A stretch of DNA of 64,000 nucleotides from Halopiger aswanensis (lineage in GTDB: Archaea > Halobacteriota > Halobacteria > Halobacteriales > Natrialbaceae), in contig NZ_RAPO01000007.1 of assembly GCF_003610195.1 (NCBI RefSeq), positions 1 to 64,000 on the forward strand, written 5' to 3'. The notes below the pieces were generated by a model. The model worked only from the letters and a program-made list of their open reading frames with translations, searched no databases and had not been told where the DNA came from. Positions within the stretch are counted from its first letter, which is position 1. Every line of letters starts with the position of its first letter. A program made the position numbers and the translations under genes. This document shows, piece by piece, positions 1 to 8,700 of the stretch.

Positions 1-170
1 GATAACTCGAGACGTTCCTTTTTGGTAAGCACTGACCGCAACTCCATGAGATTAAGCATCGAGGTGAGAAAGTCGTGATCACCGTCAAGGACATCTACAG
101 CGATCGCTCCAGTATCCGGTTCGTCAGTTACTGCAGCGATGAATACGTTGGTATCGAGAAAGAGTTTCAT
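1..170 (-). CDS. PIN-domain ribonuclease toxin (VapC-like), partial at left edge
   Basis: The minus-strand frame opens with MKLFLDTNVFIAAV, the classic start of a PIN domain: a short hydrophobic strand carrying the first metal-binding Asp (LDTN). About 56 codons are visible and the rest lies beyond the left edge. PIN toxins of VapBC pairs are Mg-dependent endoribonucleases that cut tRNA or rRNA when their antitoxin is degraded. The start overlaps the stop of the small gene upstream by an ATGA junction, the usual translational coupling of an antitoxin-toxin pair. The family call rests on the N-terminal motif and the gene arrangement only; the other acidic active-site residues cannot be seen here. 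Confidence 0.75.
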   Translation of the reverse strand, partial: MKLFLDTNVFIAAVTDEPDTGAIAVDVLDGDHDFLTSMLNLMELRSVLTKKERLEL

Positions 171-325
171 GTCCGTTCGCGGAGTTCACGAACCTCAGCG
201 ACTGAATCAACATCAAGGTCGCTGGCTAGTCCCTGAAGTCGTTCACCAAGCGATGGCTTATCACTGTCTTCGTCCTCGTCGTCGGTGCGAGCAAATTCGC
301 TTACGTCGTCGGCGTAGACACCCAT
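167..325 (-). CDS. Small acidic protein, candidate antitoxin of the PIN toxin
   Basis: This 52-residue protein begins MGVYADDVSEFARTDDED and is very acidic in its first half. The second half (residues 25-52) looks helical and ends in a charged stretch ELRERT. It does not show an obvious AbrB or ribbon-helix-helix DNA-binding fold. The call as antitoxin rests on its size, its position just upstream of the PIN gene and the 4-bp ATGA overlap. It could instead be only a leader cistron. It is a short gene, but its frame and coupling support it as real. Confidence 0.55.
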   Translation of the reverse strand: MGVYADDVSEFARTDDEDEDSDKPSLGERLQGLASDLDVDSVAEVRELRERT

Positions 326-623
326 ACTTGATCAATAGCTTTCCGTCGGTAAAACAGTTCGCCACAGGTCAGATCGGTTTGACTGCTTTCCATGATCGAT
401 GGCGATGAACCAGAGGTTCATATTGTCTTTCGGTACTGAGGATCCAATTCGTTGTAGTCATCGCTGAACTCTCACTCACTTCTGGAGGGAAGAAACCCAA
501 CGCTCGAGCATAGTATTGCGGCTCACAACGGCGTTCTCGTACACAAAGCGAACGAGAACAAGCGAGACGCAGTCCCACATGGTCATGGGACCCGATCGGC
601 CGAAGGATTTCACAAAAAACGTC
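326..623. other. Gene-free stretch with an 8-bp inverted repeat
   Basis: No convincing protein was found in any frame. The stretch holds one copy of the 39-bp repeat described separately (464-501) and a perfect inverted repeat GTTCTCGT (533-540) / ACGAGAAC (552-559) with an 11-nt spacer, which may be an operator or a small hairpin upstream of the antitoxin/PIN pair. Confidence 0.4.
464..501. repeat. Copy 1 of a ~39-bp direct repeat
   Basis: This segment matches 4136-4174 at about 35 of 39 positions, in the same orientation. Both contain CTCACTCACTTCTGG followed by an AAACCCAAC end. Read on the minus strand the core is AGAAGTGAGTGAG, which also forms the leader just upstream of the gene starting at 953. 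Confidence 0.7.
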
Positions 624-953
624 TCAGCTGTCTTGCTGCGCGTTCAGTTCCCTCAGGAACCAGCCAGCCGTCGTCCCGATATGAACGCCGTCGACGTTAC
701 GCATCTCGAGGCCATTTGTGGCGGTGCGGAACGGAGAGTTTTCCACAAGGACACGATGGATGACGGTGCGGACGGGTTCCGTCCCGTAGCTATCGACGAT
801 GGCCGCCATCGCCTCATCGAAATGAGCGTCTTGGTGATCCTCACGGGGATTCTGCGCTCGCTCGAACACGAGATCAACTACGTCGTCAACTGATGCATGC
901 TCGGGGTTTCCGGTTCGTTCACGAACGTTGTAGAGGGCGTCGCTATCGGCCAT
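624..953 (-). CDS. Haloarchaeal hypothetical protein, 109 aa
   Basis: The protein begins MADSDALYNVRERTG and is acidic throughout, with typical haloarchaeal composition (many Asp, Glu, Val, few Lys). No signal peptide or membrane segment is visible, and no catalytic motif is recognised. A GTG two codons earlier is possible, but the ATG at 953 is directly preceded by GTGAGTGAG, which can act as a ribosome-binding site, so it is preferred. The gene sits between toxin-antitoxin modules in the same orientation. Function is unknown. The frame is judged real from residue composition and the leader motif shared with two repeats in the neighbourhood. Confidence 0.6.
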   Translation of the reverse strand: MADSDALYNVRERTGNPEHASVDDVVDLVFERAQNPREDHQDAHFDEAMAAIVDSYGTEPVRTVIHRVLVENSPFRTATNGLEMRNVDGVHIGTTAGWFLRELNAQQDS

Positions 954-1140
954 ACTCACTCACTTCTTGGTATCATCCGTTGGCTCATTTGTCGCTGATT
1001 TTTCCTATGCGAGGTCTCATCGAGAGCATAGAGTCCGATAGTGGTAGCGGGTGCCTCAGAATCGTCGACAGAAGACCTGTGACGATCAGTATCCATGGGA
1101 CCCACGTAAGTAAAGGGGAAACACAGTCATCAATCTATCT

Positions 1141-1284
1141 TCAATTGGTGTCATTAGTCATTTCTGACGGAGAGACTCTCGGAAATTGTGGAGTTCCCAA
1201 AACGAGCAGTGGCCGACCGTTGTCCGGGAGTGGATCAGTTCCCCAGATAATGTCGCCGCGTTGTAATTCATCAAACGCCGTCAC
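1141..1284 (-). pseudogene. Truncated PemK/MazF-family toxin
   Basis: A GTG start overlaps the stop of the upstream winged-helix gene (GTGA). The frame encodes 47 residues with ERGDVIW-like text: LQRGDIIWGTDPLPDNGRP, then LLVLGTPQF. This matches the N-terminal strand and RP loop of PemK/MazF mRNA interferases, which are normally about 110-130 residues. After GTPQF the sequence stops resembling the family and ends at a TGA. Downstream minus-strand sequence to about 1000 shows stops and only faint similarity in other frames. The catalytic and dimer regions are missing, so the toxin is probably dead. A short functional form is unlikely. Confidence 0.65.
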
Positions 1285-1640
1285 CGCACTTCCTCCATCT
1301 CGTCGGTTTTCAACTCTTCAAGATCCTCCTCACCGTACTGCTCATCTGCAGTCTGATGGTGCTGGTGAAGACGGTAAGCGGCTTGGAGCCGATCCTCGTT
1401 ATCTGTAATTGCCCAGTACGGGCGCTTATGCCGCACAAGGTCTCGTTCCTTCAGTCGTGAGAGGATCGCACTGACAGCATCGGTATCCAGTTCGAGTTGG
1501 TCCGCAATCGTCGCCGCCTTCCATGCTCGGTCGTCGTTGTCGTCGAGAAATCGCACGATTCGCTCGGTGTCGTTTCGGTCCTCGAATTCGTCGTCGTCGG
1601 CATTCTCGAACTCCTCGATATCGATGGTGCCGCTCGACAT
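1281..1640 (-). CDS. MarR-like winged-helix protein, partner of PemK remnant
   Basis: The 119-residue form begins MSSGTIDIEEFENA. After an acidic N-terminus (to about residue 25) comes a winged-helix region: ERIVRFLDDNDDRAWKAATI, then a recognition helix with VSAILSRLKERDLVRH and a wing around RPYWAI. Similar haloarchaeal genes sit directly upstream of PemK-type toxins and act as the antitoxin or operon repressor. Here the toxin downstream is truncated, so this is an orphan partner. A GTG start at 1736, overlapping the stop of the gene upstream (GTGA), or an ATG at 1667 are alternatives. The shorter start is chosen because the extra residues look unstructured. Confidence 0.7.
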   Translation of the reverse strand: MSSGTIDIEEFENADDDEFEDRNDTERIVRFLDDNDDRAWKAATIADQLELDTDAVSAILSRLKERDLVRHKRPYWAITDNEDRLQAAYRLHQHHQTADEQYGEEDLEELKTDEMEEVR

Positions 1641-1732
1641 GAATTGATGTTGGTACCGTGGATCCATAGCTGTTTGGGTGTTTGTTACTGGGTTATGTGG
1701 TCGCAAATAGGGTTCATTCTGGTACTGATCAT

Positions 1733-2119
1733 TCACTCTGTTGCCATCACCATGAGATGCTCCTCGAGGTCGCGCGTCCAGTACGTCGCGAGCCCACCCG
1801 GGCTACAGCGGGCGCACAGCTGCAACGGACCTTCCAAATCCCCAGTTCGACGCAGAATCACGTCAGCGCTGCGAGCGTGTCCACGACAAGCCCCACAGCC
1901 GTCACAGGCAACGTGATTGCGCTCGTCGGGATCCGACTCCGTCTGGATCGCGCAGTCGACACAGATCGGGCGGGTGATACGCTCATCCTGTCCCCAAGTA
2001 TGGGCCTCGCCAATTTCAGTGTCAAGCGGGGCATCACAAAAGGCATAGCCAGTGAGCGGAATACACCAACAGCGACGATCTACATCATACCTGAGGATCA
2101 ATCCAGCTTGAGAGGCCAT
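1733..2119 (-). CDS. Small multi-cysteine zinc-ribbon-type protein
   Basis: The 128-residue protein carries several CxxC pairs: CVDC, CDGCGAC and CARC, plus FCDAP near the N-terminus, arranged as two zinc knuckles. The ending TYWTRDLEEHL is acidic and helical. Proteins of this sort are common on haloarchaeal plasmids and integrated elements, and their role is unknown. The first ATG (2119) is preferred over an upstream TTG (2152). In the middle, a neighbouring frame reads GLVVDTLAALT, a more natural protein stretch than the actual ACRGHARSADVIL, so a pair of compensating frameshifts is possible. The stop overlaps a GTG of the next gene. Confidence 0.65.
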   Translation of the reverse strand: MASQAGLILRYDVDRRCWCIPLTGYAFCDAPLDTEIGEAHTWGQDERITRPICVDCAIQTESDPDERNHVACDGCGACRGHARSADVILRRTGDLEGPLQLCARCSPGGLATYWTRDLEEHLMVMATE

Positions 2120-2305
2120 CGATATGTCGGAGAGTCTGTGATGGAGTTTCAAAGCTCATGATTCATACAATATCTATATAATAGGATCAACAAGAGGAAA
2201 TTAGGCCCTTGTGATTGTGTATTCGCCAGAAGAGACAGCGTTATTTTGACGCGTGATCTGAAAAGTGTGAGAGTTCGAGCACTACTCTAACCCTCCCTCG
2301 AGATC

Positions 2306-2503
2306 ATGAAATCTGAACACACCGAAGCGTTTGAACGCGACCTTGAAGAATTGATTATCACTGCGTTCAGTCGTGGTGCCACTGTCGAAGGGAACTGGGA
2401 GATTCAGATCCCTGTCACAGATGCCCCAAACTGGTCTGTTACAATCACGAAACACTCACTCGACGAGCAATCGGGCTACGAACCCAATCTCCTCGACGAG
2501 TGA
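2306..2503 (+). CDS. Haloarchaeal small protein, 65 aa
   Basis: The protein begins MKSEHTEAFERDLEELI and continues with a beta-rich segment, WEIQIPVTDAPNWSVTITKH, before an acidic tail. There is no signal peptide or membrane segment. Short proteins of this pattern are widespread in haloarchaeal mobile elements, but no function is established that can be read from the sequence. It is transcribed divergently from the zinc-ribbon gene at 1733-2119. The 186-bp gap between them holds an AT-rich stretch near 2165-2180 that could supply promoters for both. Confidence 0.65.
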   Translation: MKSEHTEAFERDLEELIITAFSRGATVEGNWEIQIPVTDAPNWSVTITKHSLDEQSGYEPNLLDE

Positions 2504-2652
2504 CCGTTCTAGCCGTGAGAACGATTAATTTCTAGCTATAATCGCGAACAAAAAGTCTATATTGGACTATATCCTATCGAGGTTCGTACTCTGCTGAAGT
2601 TGTCCTGTGAGACCCGTTGGCTGGCCGAGAGTAGGTGAAGTACGGAGATCGT

Positions 2653-3006
2653 ATGAAGCCACACACGCATGTTCCTCACGATGAAGCGAACAGACCATCG
2701 GATATTCAACCCACGCGGCTGTTCGAGGCCTTCTCAGCAGAACGACGGCAATACGCGCTTGCCTACCTCGCACAGAAGCCAGCAGCGATACATATCAATG
2801 ATCTCGCCGAGTATATCGCTATCAAAGAAGATCAGCCTTCGTACGACTGGTACGAACGAATTCTCGTTGATCTCAACCATCGGCATCTTCCCCAGTTAGC
2901 AGATATCGGGCTCATCCAATACGACAGTAATAGCGAGCTCGTGGAGTTGATAGTTGACCGCAAGGTGGTCGCCCCGTATCTCCAGCTTGTCGACGAAGGA
3001 AACTAA
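2653..3006 (+). CDS. DUF7344-type winged-helix protein
   Basis: This 117-residue protein contains the text LFEAFSAERRQYALAYLAQ, then a linker and YERILVDLNHRHLPQLADIG, then LIQYD. That is the layout of the haloarchaeal DUF7344 winged-helix domain: first helix, recognition helix and wing. Such proteins are usually small transcription regulators. The ATG at 2653 is preferred over a GTG at 2635 because GGAG lies five bases upstream. The 3' end overlaps by a few bases a degraded PadR-like gene on the opposite strand. Its target is unknown, but it lies in the accessory module of an integrated element. Confidence 0.7.
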   Translation: MKPHTHVPHDEANRPSDIQPTRLFEAFSAERRQYALAYLAQKPAAIHINDLAEYIAIKEDQPSYDWYERILVDLNHRHLPQLADIGLIQYDSNSELVELIVDRKVVAPYLQLVDEGN

Positions 3007-3206
3007 GCAAGGTACTGGTCCTCCCATTCACGACGAGCGTCAAGTTCACGTTCACAACATCAAGTGATGGTGTAGACATTTGTCCGCCGGTCCTTCTCAC
3101 CTTTATCGACGATAGTGTCCAAATTCGGATAGAGCCGCCCGTGGTGAATCTTTGGCTCGTAGTAGTCCTCAAGTTCATCAATGTGATCGTCGGTCTGCTC
3201 GAGCCA
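3003..3206 (-). pseudogene. C-terminal remnant of a PadR-like regulator
   Basis: The minus strand reads WLEQTDDHIDELEDYY, then HHGRLYPNLDTIVDKGEK and RRTNVYTIT, then an in-frame TGA, and continues with ELDARREWEDQYLA before a TAG. HGRLYPNLDTLV...DRRTNYY is the wing and end of the winged-helix domain in haloarchaeal PadR-type regulators. The TGA replaces what is normally an Arg codon, and an in-frame stop directly precedes the fragment, so the DNA-binding N-terminus is gone. It is therefore a pseudogene left in the element. Confidence 0.65.
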
Positions 3207-3235
3207 TCATCCAGCAGTGGGTACTGATACCTGGA

Positions 3236-3727
3236 CTACTCGGAGAAGAGATCCTGTGCTCTCCGATAGATCGGTGATCCAAGCCAGTCACGGTTTTCCG
3301 CAAGTGATTCTACCCTTCTCTTTGCCTCTCTTTCGGTGAGCCGGTTTCGATTGACCAGTGCTTTTAGCAGAATCGGTGAAATCGCTACCCGAGCCTCGAT
3401 AAGGTTCTGGAGTTCGGGTAGCGCTCGAAGGTCATCAGTAATTAGAAAATCCGCCGGAAGTTCTCGACACAGATCGACGCAGCTGGCTTCACCACGGTCA
3501 ATGCGAGATGTCTCGAGTTCCGGCTCCGAGGTATCGTGAATGGTATACTCTTGTTTCGCTTTGAGGACATCCGGTGCTGCATAGCCGTGACCATCGTCAT
3601 ACTCCGATGTCTCCGCTAATTCTTCGAGTATTATCTCGGTCGTGTGGACATCGTATTCCTCGAGAACCACATCTACTGTCTCTGCTGTGGCTAGAGAGAT
3701 GAACGCGCTTGTATCGATGACGATCAT
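3236..3727 (-). CDS. PIN-domain toxin, 163 aa
   Basis: The protein begins MIVIDTSAFISLATAETVDV. Asp5 in the IDTSA strand, the Glu in RGEASC (about residue 80) and FLITDDLRAL (about residue 95-105) give the acidic residues of a PIN nuclease. The C-terminal part (LTEREAKRRVESLAENRDW) is helical. The start overlaps the stop of the upstream ribbon-helix-helix gene by 4 bp (ATGA), so the two form a VapBC-like operon. Expected activity is RNA cleavage held in check by the antitoxin. All the family residues seem to be present, so it is likely active, unlike the nearby PemK remnant. Confidence 0.8.
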   Translation of the reverse strand: MIVIDTSAFISLATAETVDVVLEEYDVHTTEIILEELAETSEYDDGHGYAAPDVLKAKQEYTIHDTSEPELETSRIDRGEASCVDLCRELPADFLITDDLRALPELQNLIEARVAISPILLKALVNRNRLTEREAKRRVESLAENRDWLGSPIYRRAQDLFSE

Positions 3728-4044
3728 TCCTGCACCTGACGTCGGAGATCTGCAAGTTCGTCTGCTAGCTCATCTCCTTGCTCGAGAACGGATTTCGAGG
3801 CCTGGACAGCTTCAGCATCTTGCCGACCGACGAACTCTTTCAGGGTCTCGAAGCCGATCTGATCGTCGAGATAGAGCTCGATGAGCTCTTCTTTGAACTT
3901 CTCGTCGTCTTCAACCTCCTCGAAGTACTGCTGGAGTGCCTCCTTGATTATCTCTGTACGGTTCTTATGCGTTATTTCGGCAGCGACATCGGCCTTCTCG
4001 AGCAGTTCATCTGGAAGGCGGAAGTTGACTCGTGTTGTCCCCAT
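3724..4044 (-). CDS. Ribbon-helix-helix antitoxin
   Basis: Residues 3-45 (TRVNFRLPDELLEKADVAAE, then NRTEIIKEALQQYFEE) form a ribbon-helix-helix: a short beta strand that binds DNA followed by two helices with the NRTEII turn. The rest, to residue 106, is acidic and helical and would wrap the toxin. Known family members bind their own promoter and neutralise the PIN partner. The gene precedes and overlaps the PIN gene. About 145 bp separate it from the primase gene upstream, and its promoter probably lies there (around 4070-4100). Confidence 0.85.
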   Translation of the reverse strand: MGTTRVNFRLPDELLEKADVAAEITHKNRTEIIKEALQQYFEEVEDDEKFKEELIELYLDDQIGFETLKEFVGRQDAEAVQASKSVLEQGDELADELADLRRQVQE

Positions 4045-4135
4045 AACTCGATCACTTGTACATACATTGTACCCACAGATTTACGATTACTATCTCTACT
4101 CGTTACAGTTTCGAGTTTTTTCAGGCAGTTCCTCT

Positions 4136-4174
4136 CTGAACTCCTCACTCACTTCTGGGGGTAATAAACCCAAC
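4136..4174. repeat. Copy 2 of a ~39-bp direct repeat
   Basis: This copy aligns with 464-501 with three mismatches and one extra base. It lies between the primase stop (4189) and the RHH antitoxin. Read on the minus strand it begins GTTGGGTTTATTACCCC, a small stem that could end transcription of the primase gene. Confidence 0.7.
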
Positions 4175-4188
4175 CAATGACGCAGGAA

Positions 4189-5493
4189 CTACTCGTCTCC
4201 TCTAAGTAACCGCTTCGTTCTGTTCCAGATCGAGTCTGCATCAGCAGCAGCCTCAGTGTCCTCGAGCGCTGACGACTGATTACGGTCCTCGAGTTGCTTC
4301 TTACAGGTCGTGAGTGCCTCCCGAAGCGCCTGATTCTCCGATTCGAGTTCCTCGATGCGTTCGTCTTTCTGCTCAATCGTCGCCTCGAGTTCGGCCATAC
4401 GCTCGCTCAACAATTGATTCTTCTCGGCTAGATAGGCTGCTTGATCAGTCCCACCAGTAGCTTCAGTATCGGCAGTCACACTCGACGATACTGGCCTGTT
4501 ATCTGTTCCCCTCGTCTCGTTTGATGATTGATCTACTACAGAGGTACTCGTTTCCGTTCCAGTCTCGCTCGAGGGTTCGTACACATCGTCAGTTCTCGTG
4601 ATCGCCCGTTCGATCGTCTTTTCGCCGTAGGTCGATCCATCCGCATAGTGAACCTCGTCCCACTTGTCCCGCATTAGTCCCGACTGACGGAAGAGGCGAT
4701 CCACTCTGGTGGTATCACAGCCGGTCCAAAACGCGAGTAGGCAACACAGCGCCATATCGGCTTCCGACTGGCTCTCGTATCCGCTGATGTTGCCACGCCA
4801 TAGGCGGTCGAACTTGTCACCGTTGTTCGCCGATCGAGCTTTCTCGAGGAGTTCTTCGTCCTCGAGTTCGAGCGACTGTGTCTGATCCGCGCCGCTGGGT
4901 TCATCAACATCGCTGGTATCGGTCTCGTCAGTATCGTTTACTACAACGAACTCGTCGTGAACTGCCTCGAGGGCTTTCTGCTGTTCGATGACTGACGTCG
5001 GCGTTCCTTCGACGTGGTCACCAGTGACGGTAAAAAACCGCGCTTGATCGTACATCTCGATCGAATCGTGGCGATTTCGACCGTCGGGTAATTCGCCCTC
5101 GAGGATGACGTGATAGCCGGTGCCCGATGGCGAGACTTCAGTGAACGAATCCAGACGCTCGATGATCGTTGTTGCCGGTCCGAGTGGCTCACCCGTCTCG
5201 GGATCGCGACAGTCGTCCAAGTCGACGCCGACGAGTGGATCCGTTACTGTGAATACGAACCCGATGCCATCGGCTGCCCCCATAGCCACGTACTCGAGTG
5301 CCTCCTCGAGGTCAGTCCACGCCCGATCGTCAGTTGTCGACGCAAAGTCACCAGTCGTCGGGTCCACTGGTACTTTTGTCGGCTTGTCGTCTCTATTTTC
5401 TTCTCGCCAGCAAATCCACTGTTCTCGTTCGGTAAGTTGGTCAGGAAGTACTTCTGGGTCGGCAAAACGTTCAGAGGACGAATGTTCACTCAT
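4189..5493 (-). CDS. Primase-polymerase of the phage NrS-1 type
   Basis: The 434-residue protein has an N-terminal archaeo-eukaryotic primase-like region: REQWICWREENRDDKPTKVP, GIGFVFTVTDPLVGVDLDDC (the acidic DxD pair of the catalytic site), SPSGTGYHVILEG and EMYDQARFFTVTGDH. Next comes the helix-bundle domain typical of NrS-1 polymerase relatives (GDKFDRLWRG, DMALCCLLAFWTGCD, DRLFRQSGLMRDKWD). Residues 360-405 form a coiled coil. Such enzymes prime and copy the DNA of phages and plasmids. No helicase domain is fused. The gene lies upstream of the TA pair and downstream of a repeat cluster, so it probably serves replication of the element. Confidence 0.8.
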   Translation of the reverse strand: MSEHSSSERFADPEVLPDQLTEREQWICWREENRDDKPTKVPVDPTTGDFASTTDDRAWTDLEEALEYVAMGAADGIGFVFTVTDPLVGVDLDDCRDPETGEPLGPATTIIERLDSFTEVSPSGTGYHVILEGELPDGRNRHDSIEMYDQARFFTVTGDHVEGTPTSVIEQQKALEAVHDEFVVVNDTDETDTSDVDEPSGADQTQSLELEDEELLEKARSANNGDKFDRLWRGNISGYESQSEADMALCCLLAFWTGCDTTRVDRLFRQSGLMRDKWDEVHYADGSTYGEKTIERAITRTDDVYEPSSETGTETSTSVVDQSSNETRGTDNRPVSSSVTADTEATGGTDQAAYLAEKNQLLSERMAELEATIEQKDERIEELESENQALREALTTCKKQLEDRNQSSALEDTEAAADADSIWNRTKRLLRGDE

Positions 5494-5628
5494 GTTCGAT
5501 CACCTGTTATGAGCCAATCTATTGATAACTCCAACAAACCCGAGTGGGGTGAGTACTCGAGATGTCCAAGGAAGAACTACCGACGGGTTGAGCGGGTTCT
5601 ATATTAGTCGGTTTCTGGCCTGGTTTTC

Positions 5629-5697
5629 CCTGGACATCCAACGCTGTCCAGCGATTTTTCCCTGGACGGTCCTGTCCAGGCATTCGTATCCGTGGAC
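5629..5697. promoter_or_regulatory. Cluster of TGTCCAGG/CCTGGACA half-sites, possible origin or operator
   Basis: Two inverted pairs occur: CCTGGAC (5629-5635) with GTCCAGC (5646-5652), and a perfect CCTGGAC (5661-5667) with GTCCAGG (5674-5680) separated by six bases. A further GTGGACA lies at 5692 and GTCCAAGG near 5564. The cluster is in the 256-bp gap upstream of the primase gene. It may be a repressor site or iteron-like origin. This is inferred from position and symmetry alone. Confidence 0.5.
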
Positions 5698-5749
5698 ATG
5701 AACAGACATTGTTCCAATTCACCCATTTCGAATGACGACCCACCATGGT

Positions 5750-8700
5750 TCAGCGACGGAATCTCTTCCCGTGGTTCGACAGTGTGATACCTCTATAGTA
5801 TCGCACACGCTCACCGTCGCGTGTTGGACGATATTCCTCGTACGAAACGTGCTCACTCAGTTTACGACCGAACCACGATTTCGCATAGGCATCGTGATCG
5901 AGCTTATCCGCCCACACTTGGTACGCGTCATAGAGATCATTTTTTGAGATTTCGGCCTCGTCTCGTTCGACAACACACCGTTCGACAAAGGTCGCGAAAT
6001 CAGCTTCCTCTGATTCGGATCCTGCAGTTTCGCTCTGTCCTGGACTGCTATCAGACGGTTCGCTCTCAGATTCAGAGTTACTTGAGGAGAGATCTGGCTC
6101 CACCGCCGTACCCAGATCAGTACTCAACGATGCCAGCTTATCGACGAACTCCTCGAGCGGAACACGTTGGCCATTCCGATAGAGCTGTATTTCACCCATC
6201 TCTCGGTCAATGACGGCGATTACGTATGTCTCGAGATTCGCCTGGGACTGCGCAAATGAAGATTCAGGGATGAACGGCCGTTTGATCGGTACCCATTCTG
6301 ATTCGAACTCCGAACGACTCTCGTACGTGTGTCGATCAGTGTGCTCGTTGACGACATACTCGTCGGCAGCCCGGTTGTAGCTATACACGGCGGGAACATC
6401 GCTTCGCGAGAGCGAGTCAAACGACGAGACGGTACTGAACTCGTTTCCGTCTCCATCGCGAAGAACGTATTCGTCACCTCGATCGACCCACACTGAACGT
6501 CTTGAATCGCCGACCCGTGGACGGACGGCGGTGACCCCCTCTCGAGCGTTGGCACCGCCGTCGAACGTAATGTGTGAATCGGTCGTATAGAGGCGTGTTT
6601 CACCGGACTCGAGTTCCTTCACTGGTGACGAGATTATCCGTTCGAGCCGTGATGCAGTCTGAACCCCGTCAGTACCGTCAGAATCGGAAACGACAAAGAA
6701 GGGGATATGACCGGCATCGTGCGCTCGTTGAAAGTTTCGAAGGATCTTCACCGGCTTGTCGATGGTCGTTGACTCGACCTCGATCTCGAAAATGTGCTCA
6801 CAATCTGGGTGTATCGCACGCCCATCGGGTTTCTCACTCCCGTCCTGGGTGAAGATGGTGACGTCGAAATCGTATTGGGAGAGGGTCCGTTCAACGGTCT
6901 CCAGTAATTCGTCGTGTGTCTCATTCCCTGCAGCACGCACATCACCGGTCTCCAGTTCGGTCTTCTCCTCACCAGTCTCCGTTAGTCGAACGACGATTTC
7001 GGCGCTGTCCTGTTCGAGTGTGACCTCTAGCAGTCGTGATCGCTCTCGAATCTCACCGAGTTCTTCGATCGAGGGTGGTGACGCATCGACGGCATCGTAT
7101 CGGGACCGAAGTGTTTCGTCGACGGGTTGAACGGGTACCCATCCATTCTCATCGCGAACTTCGCGCTGTAGCTGAACCGTTCGAACAGCATGTGCGAGTG
7201 CCTCGTCGAGATCAGCGGACTCGAGATCAAACGCGTCCTGAACCGCTTCAGACGTCTGGCTGGGCGGAGGCGAACCGGACACGATGCCATATTCAGTGCT
7301 CGCTCGGTTATGGACCCGCTCGAGCACATCCTGAAACTGCTGCTCTTCGCGGTCAGTGAGTGGATCATCACTCTCGGAATGGCCCGGTGGAATCGGCAGC
7401 GGAGAGAGGCTAAACGGTTCCGGCCCAGTCTCACCGAATTTCGGACTGGGCAGCCGAACGATCCACTCGCCTCGAGGCAACGAGCGAATCCGGTTCGTGA
7501 ACTCGTTTGGATCCATATCTTCGTGGGCCATCACCTTCGCGATCTCGTCGTCGACAGCGATCTTACCGATGATCGGACTGCCAACATCGTTGAGTACATT
7601 CAGATAGACTTCGCGACCACCCTTGACGTCCAGTTGCTCCGGGAACTGTAGAGAGAGTCCGACCGAGAGCCGGAAGCTACGTCCCTTCTCCAACAGATCG
7701 TTCATTACATCGGAAACGGCCAGACTCGAGGCCTCGTCGATGATGAGATTGACCACGTAATCGTCCGGCTTCGCCTGGATCTCATCACCGCGCTCCCGCA
7801 AGGCATCATATAGTTCCGTGAGAATCACACCAGTCATTGCCTTCGCAGAGTCGTCACGAAGCCCGCTTAGATCGAAGAGAATTACCTTCTGCTCGTCGAG
7901 GATATCCCGGAAATCGAACTGCGGATCGGTGTTGTTGAAGATCCGGCGCAGGTGTTCGTCCTGGGAGATGTAGTCGATACGGTTGCTCACCCCTCCCATT
8001 ACCGTCGCGAAATTGTTTGGATCGAGTTGGAGCTGCCGCTCGAGTTGTCGCTGCACCTGTGGATTGCTCGACTGTGGGGCTGCACTCTCCTCCGGCTCAG
8101 GAGGCCCAGCACGCCATAGCTGGTCAACGATGTGCTCGAGTTGGTCGTGGGCGAAGTAGTTCACACTCTCCCGATAGCGACCGTTCTCTCGGCCATACTC
8201 CTCGTCGTAGAGCGTTTTGATGAGGTACTTAATGAGGTTCGGAGCGACGACTGCCTGTTCGTACCGCTCTTCCCCCATCACCATCTTCAGAATCTCCTCG
8301 TAGTGATCTGCCTTATTCTGGACAGCGTCGACGCGACGGACGCCGTTCTCGAGCGCCGGTTCGAGGTTGAAAAAGGCGAATCCTGGGAGGATCTCGGGTA
8401 TCGGAAAATGGAGGACGTTTTCCTCGAGGTCGTCCATTCCGAATCGCCGGGCGTGAGCACGCATGTACTCCTTGCAGAGACCGTCTCCCTTTGCGTCGAT
8501 CAGGATAATCGGGCCGTCTGTCTCCTCGTAGAGCGAGAGTTTGTCGTTGGTGAGTGACTTCGACTTGCCACCACCGGTCGTCGCGGCACGGACATAGTGG
8601 GTTGGAAGTAACGAGGGCGGAATACGGACAGGCTCGTCCTCTGGTTCACCGGTTTCATCGAGCGCGTAGCCAATTGCCATCCCCTCTCGGAACTCTTCCA

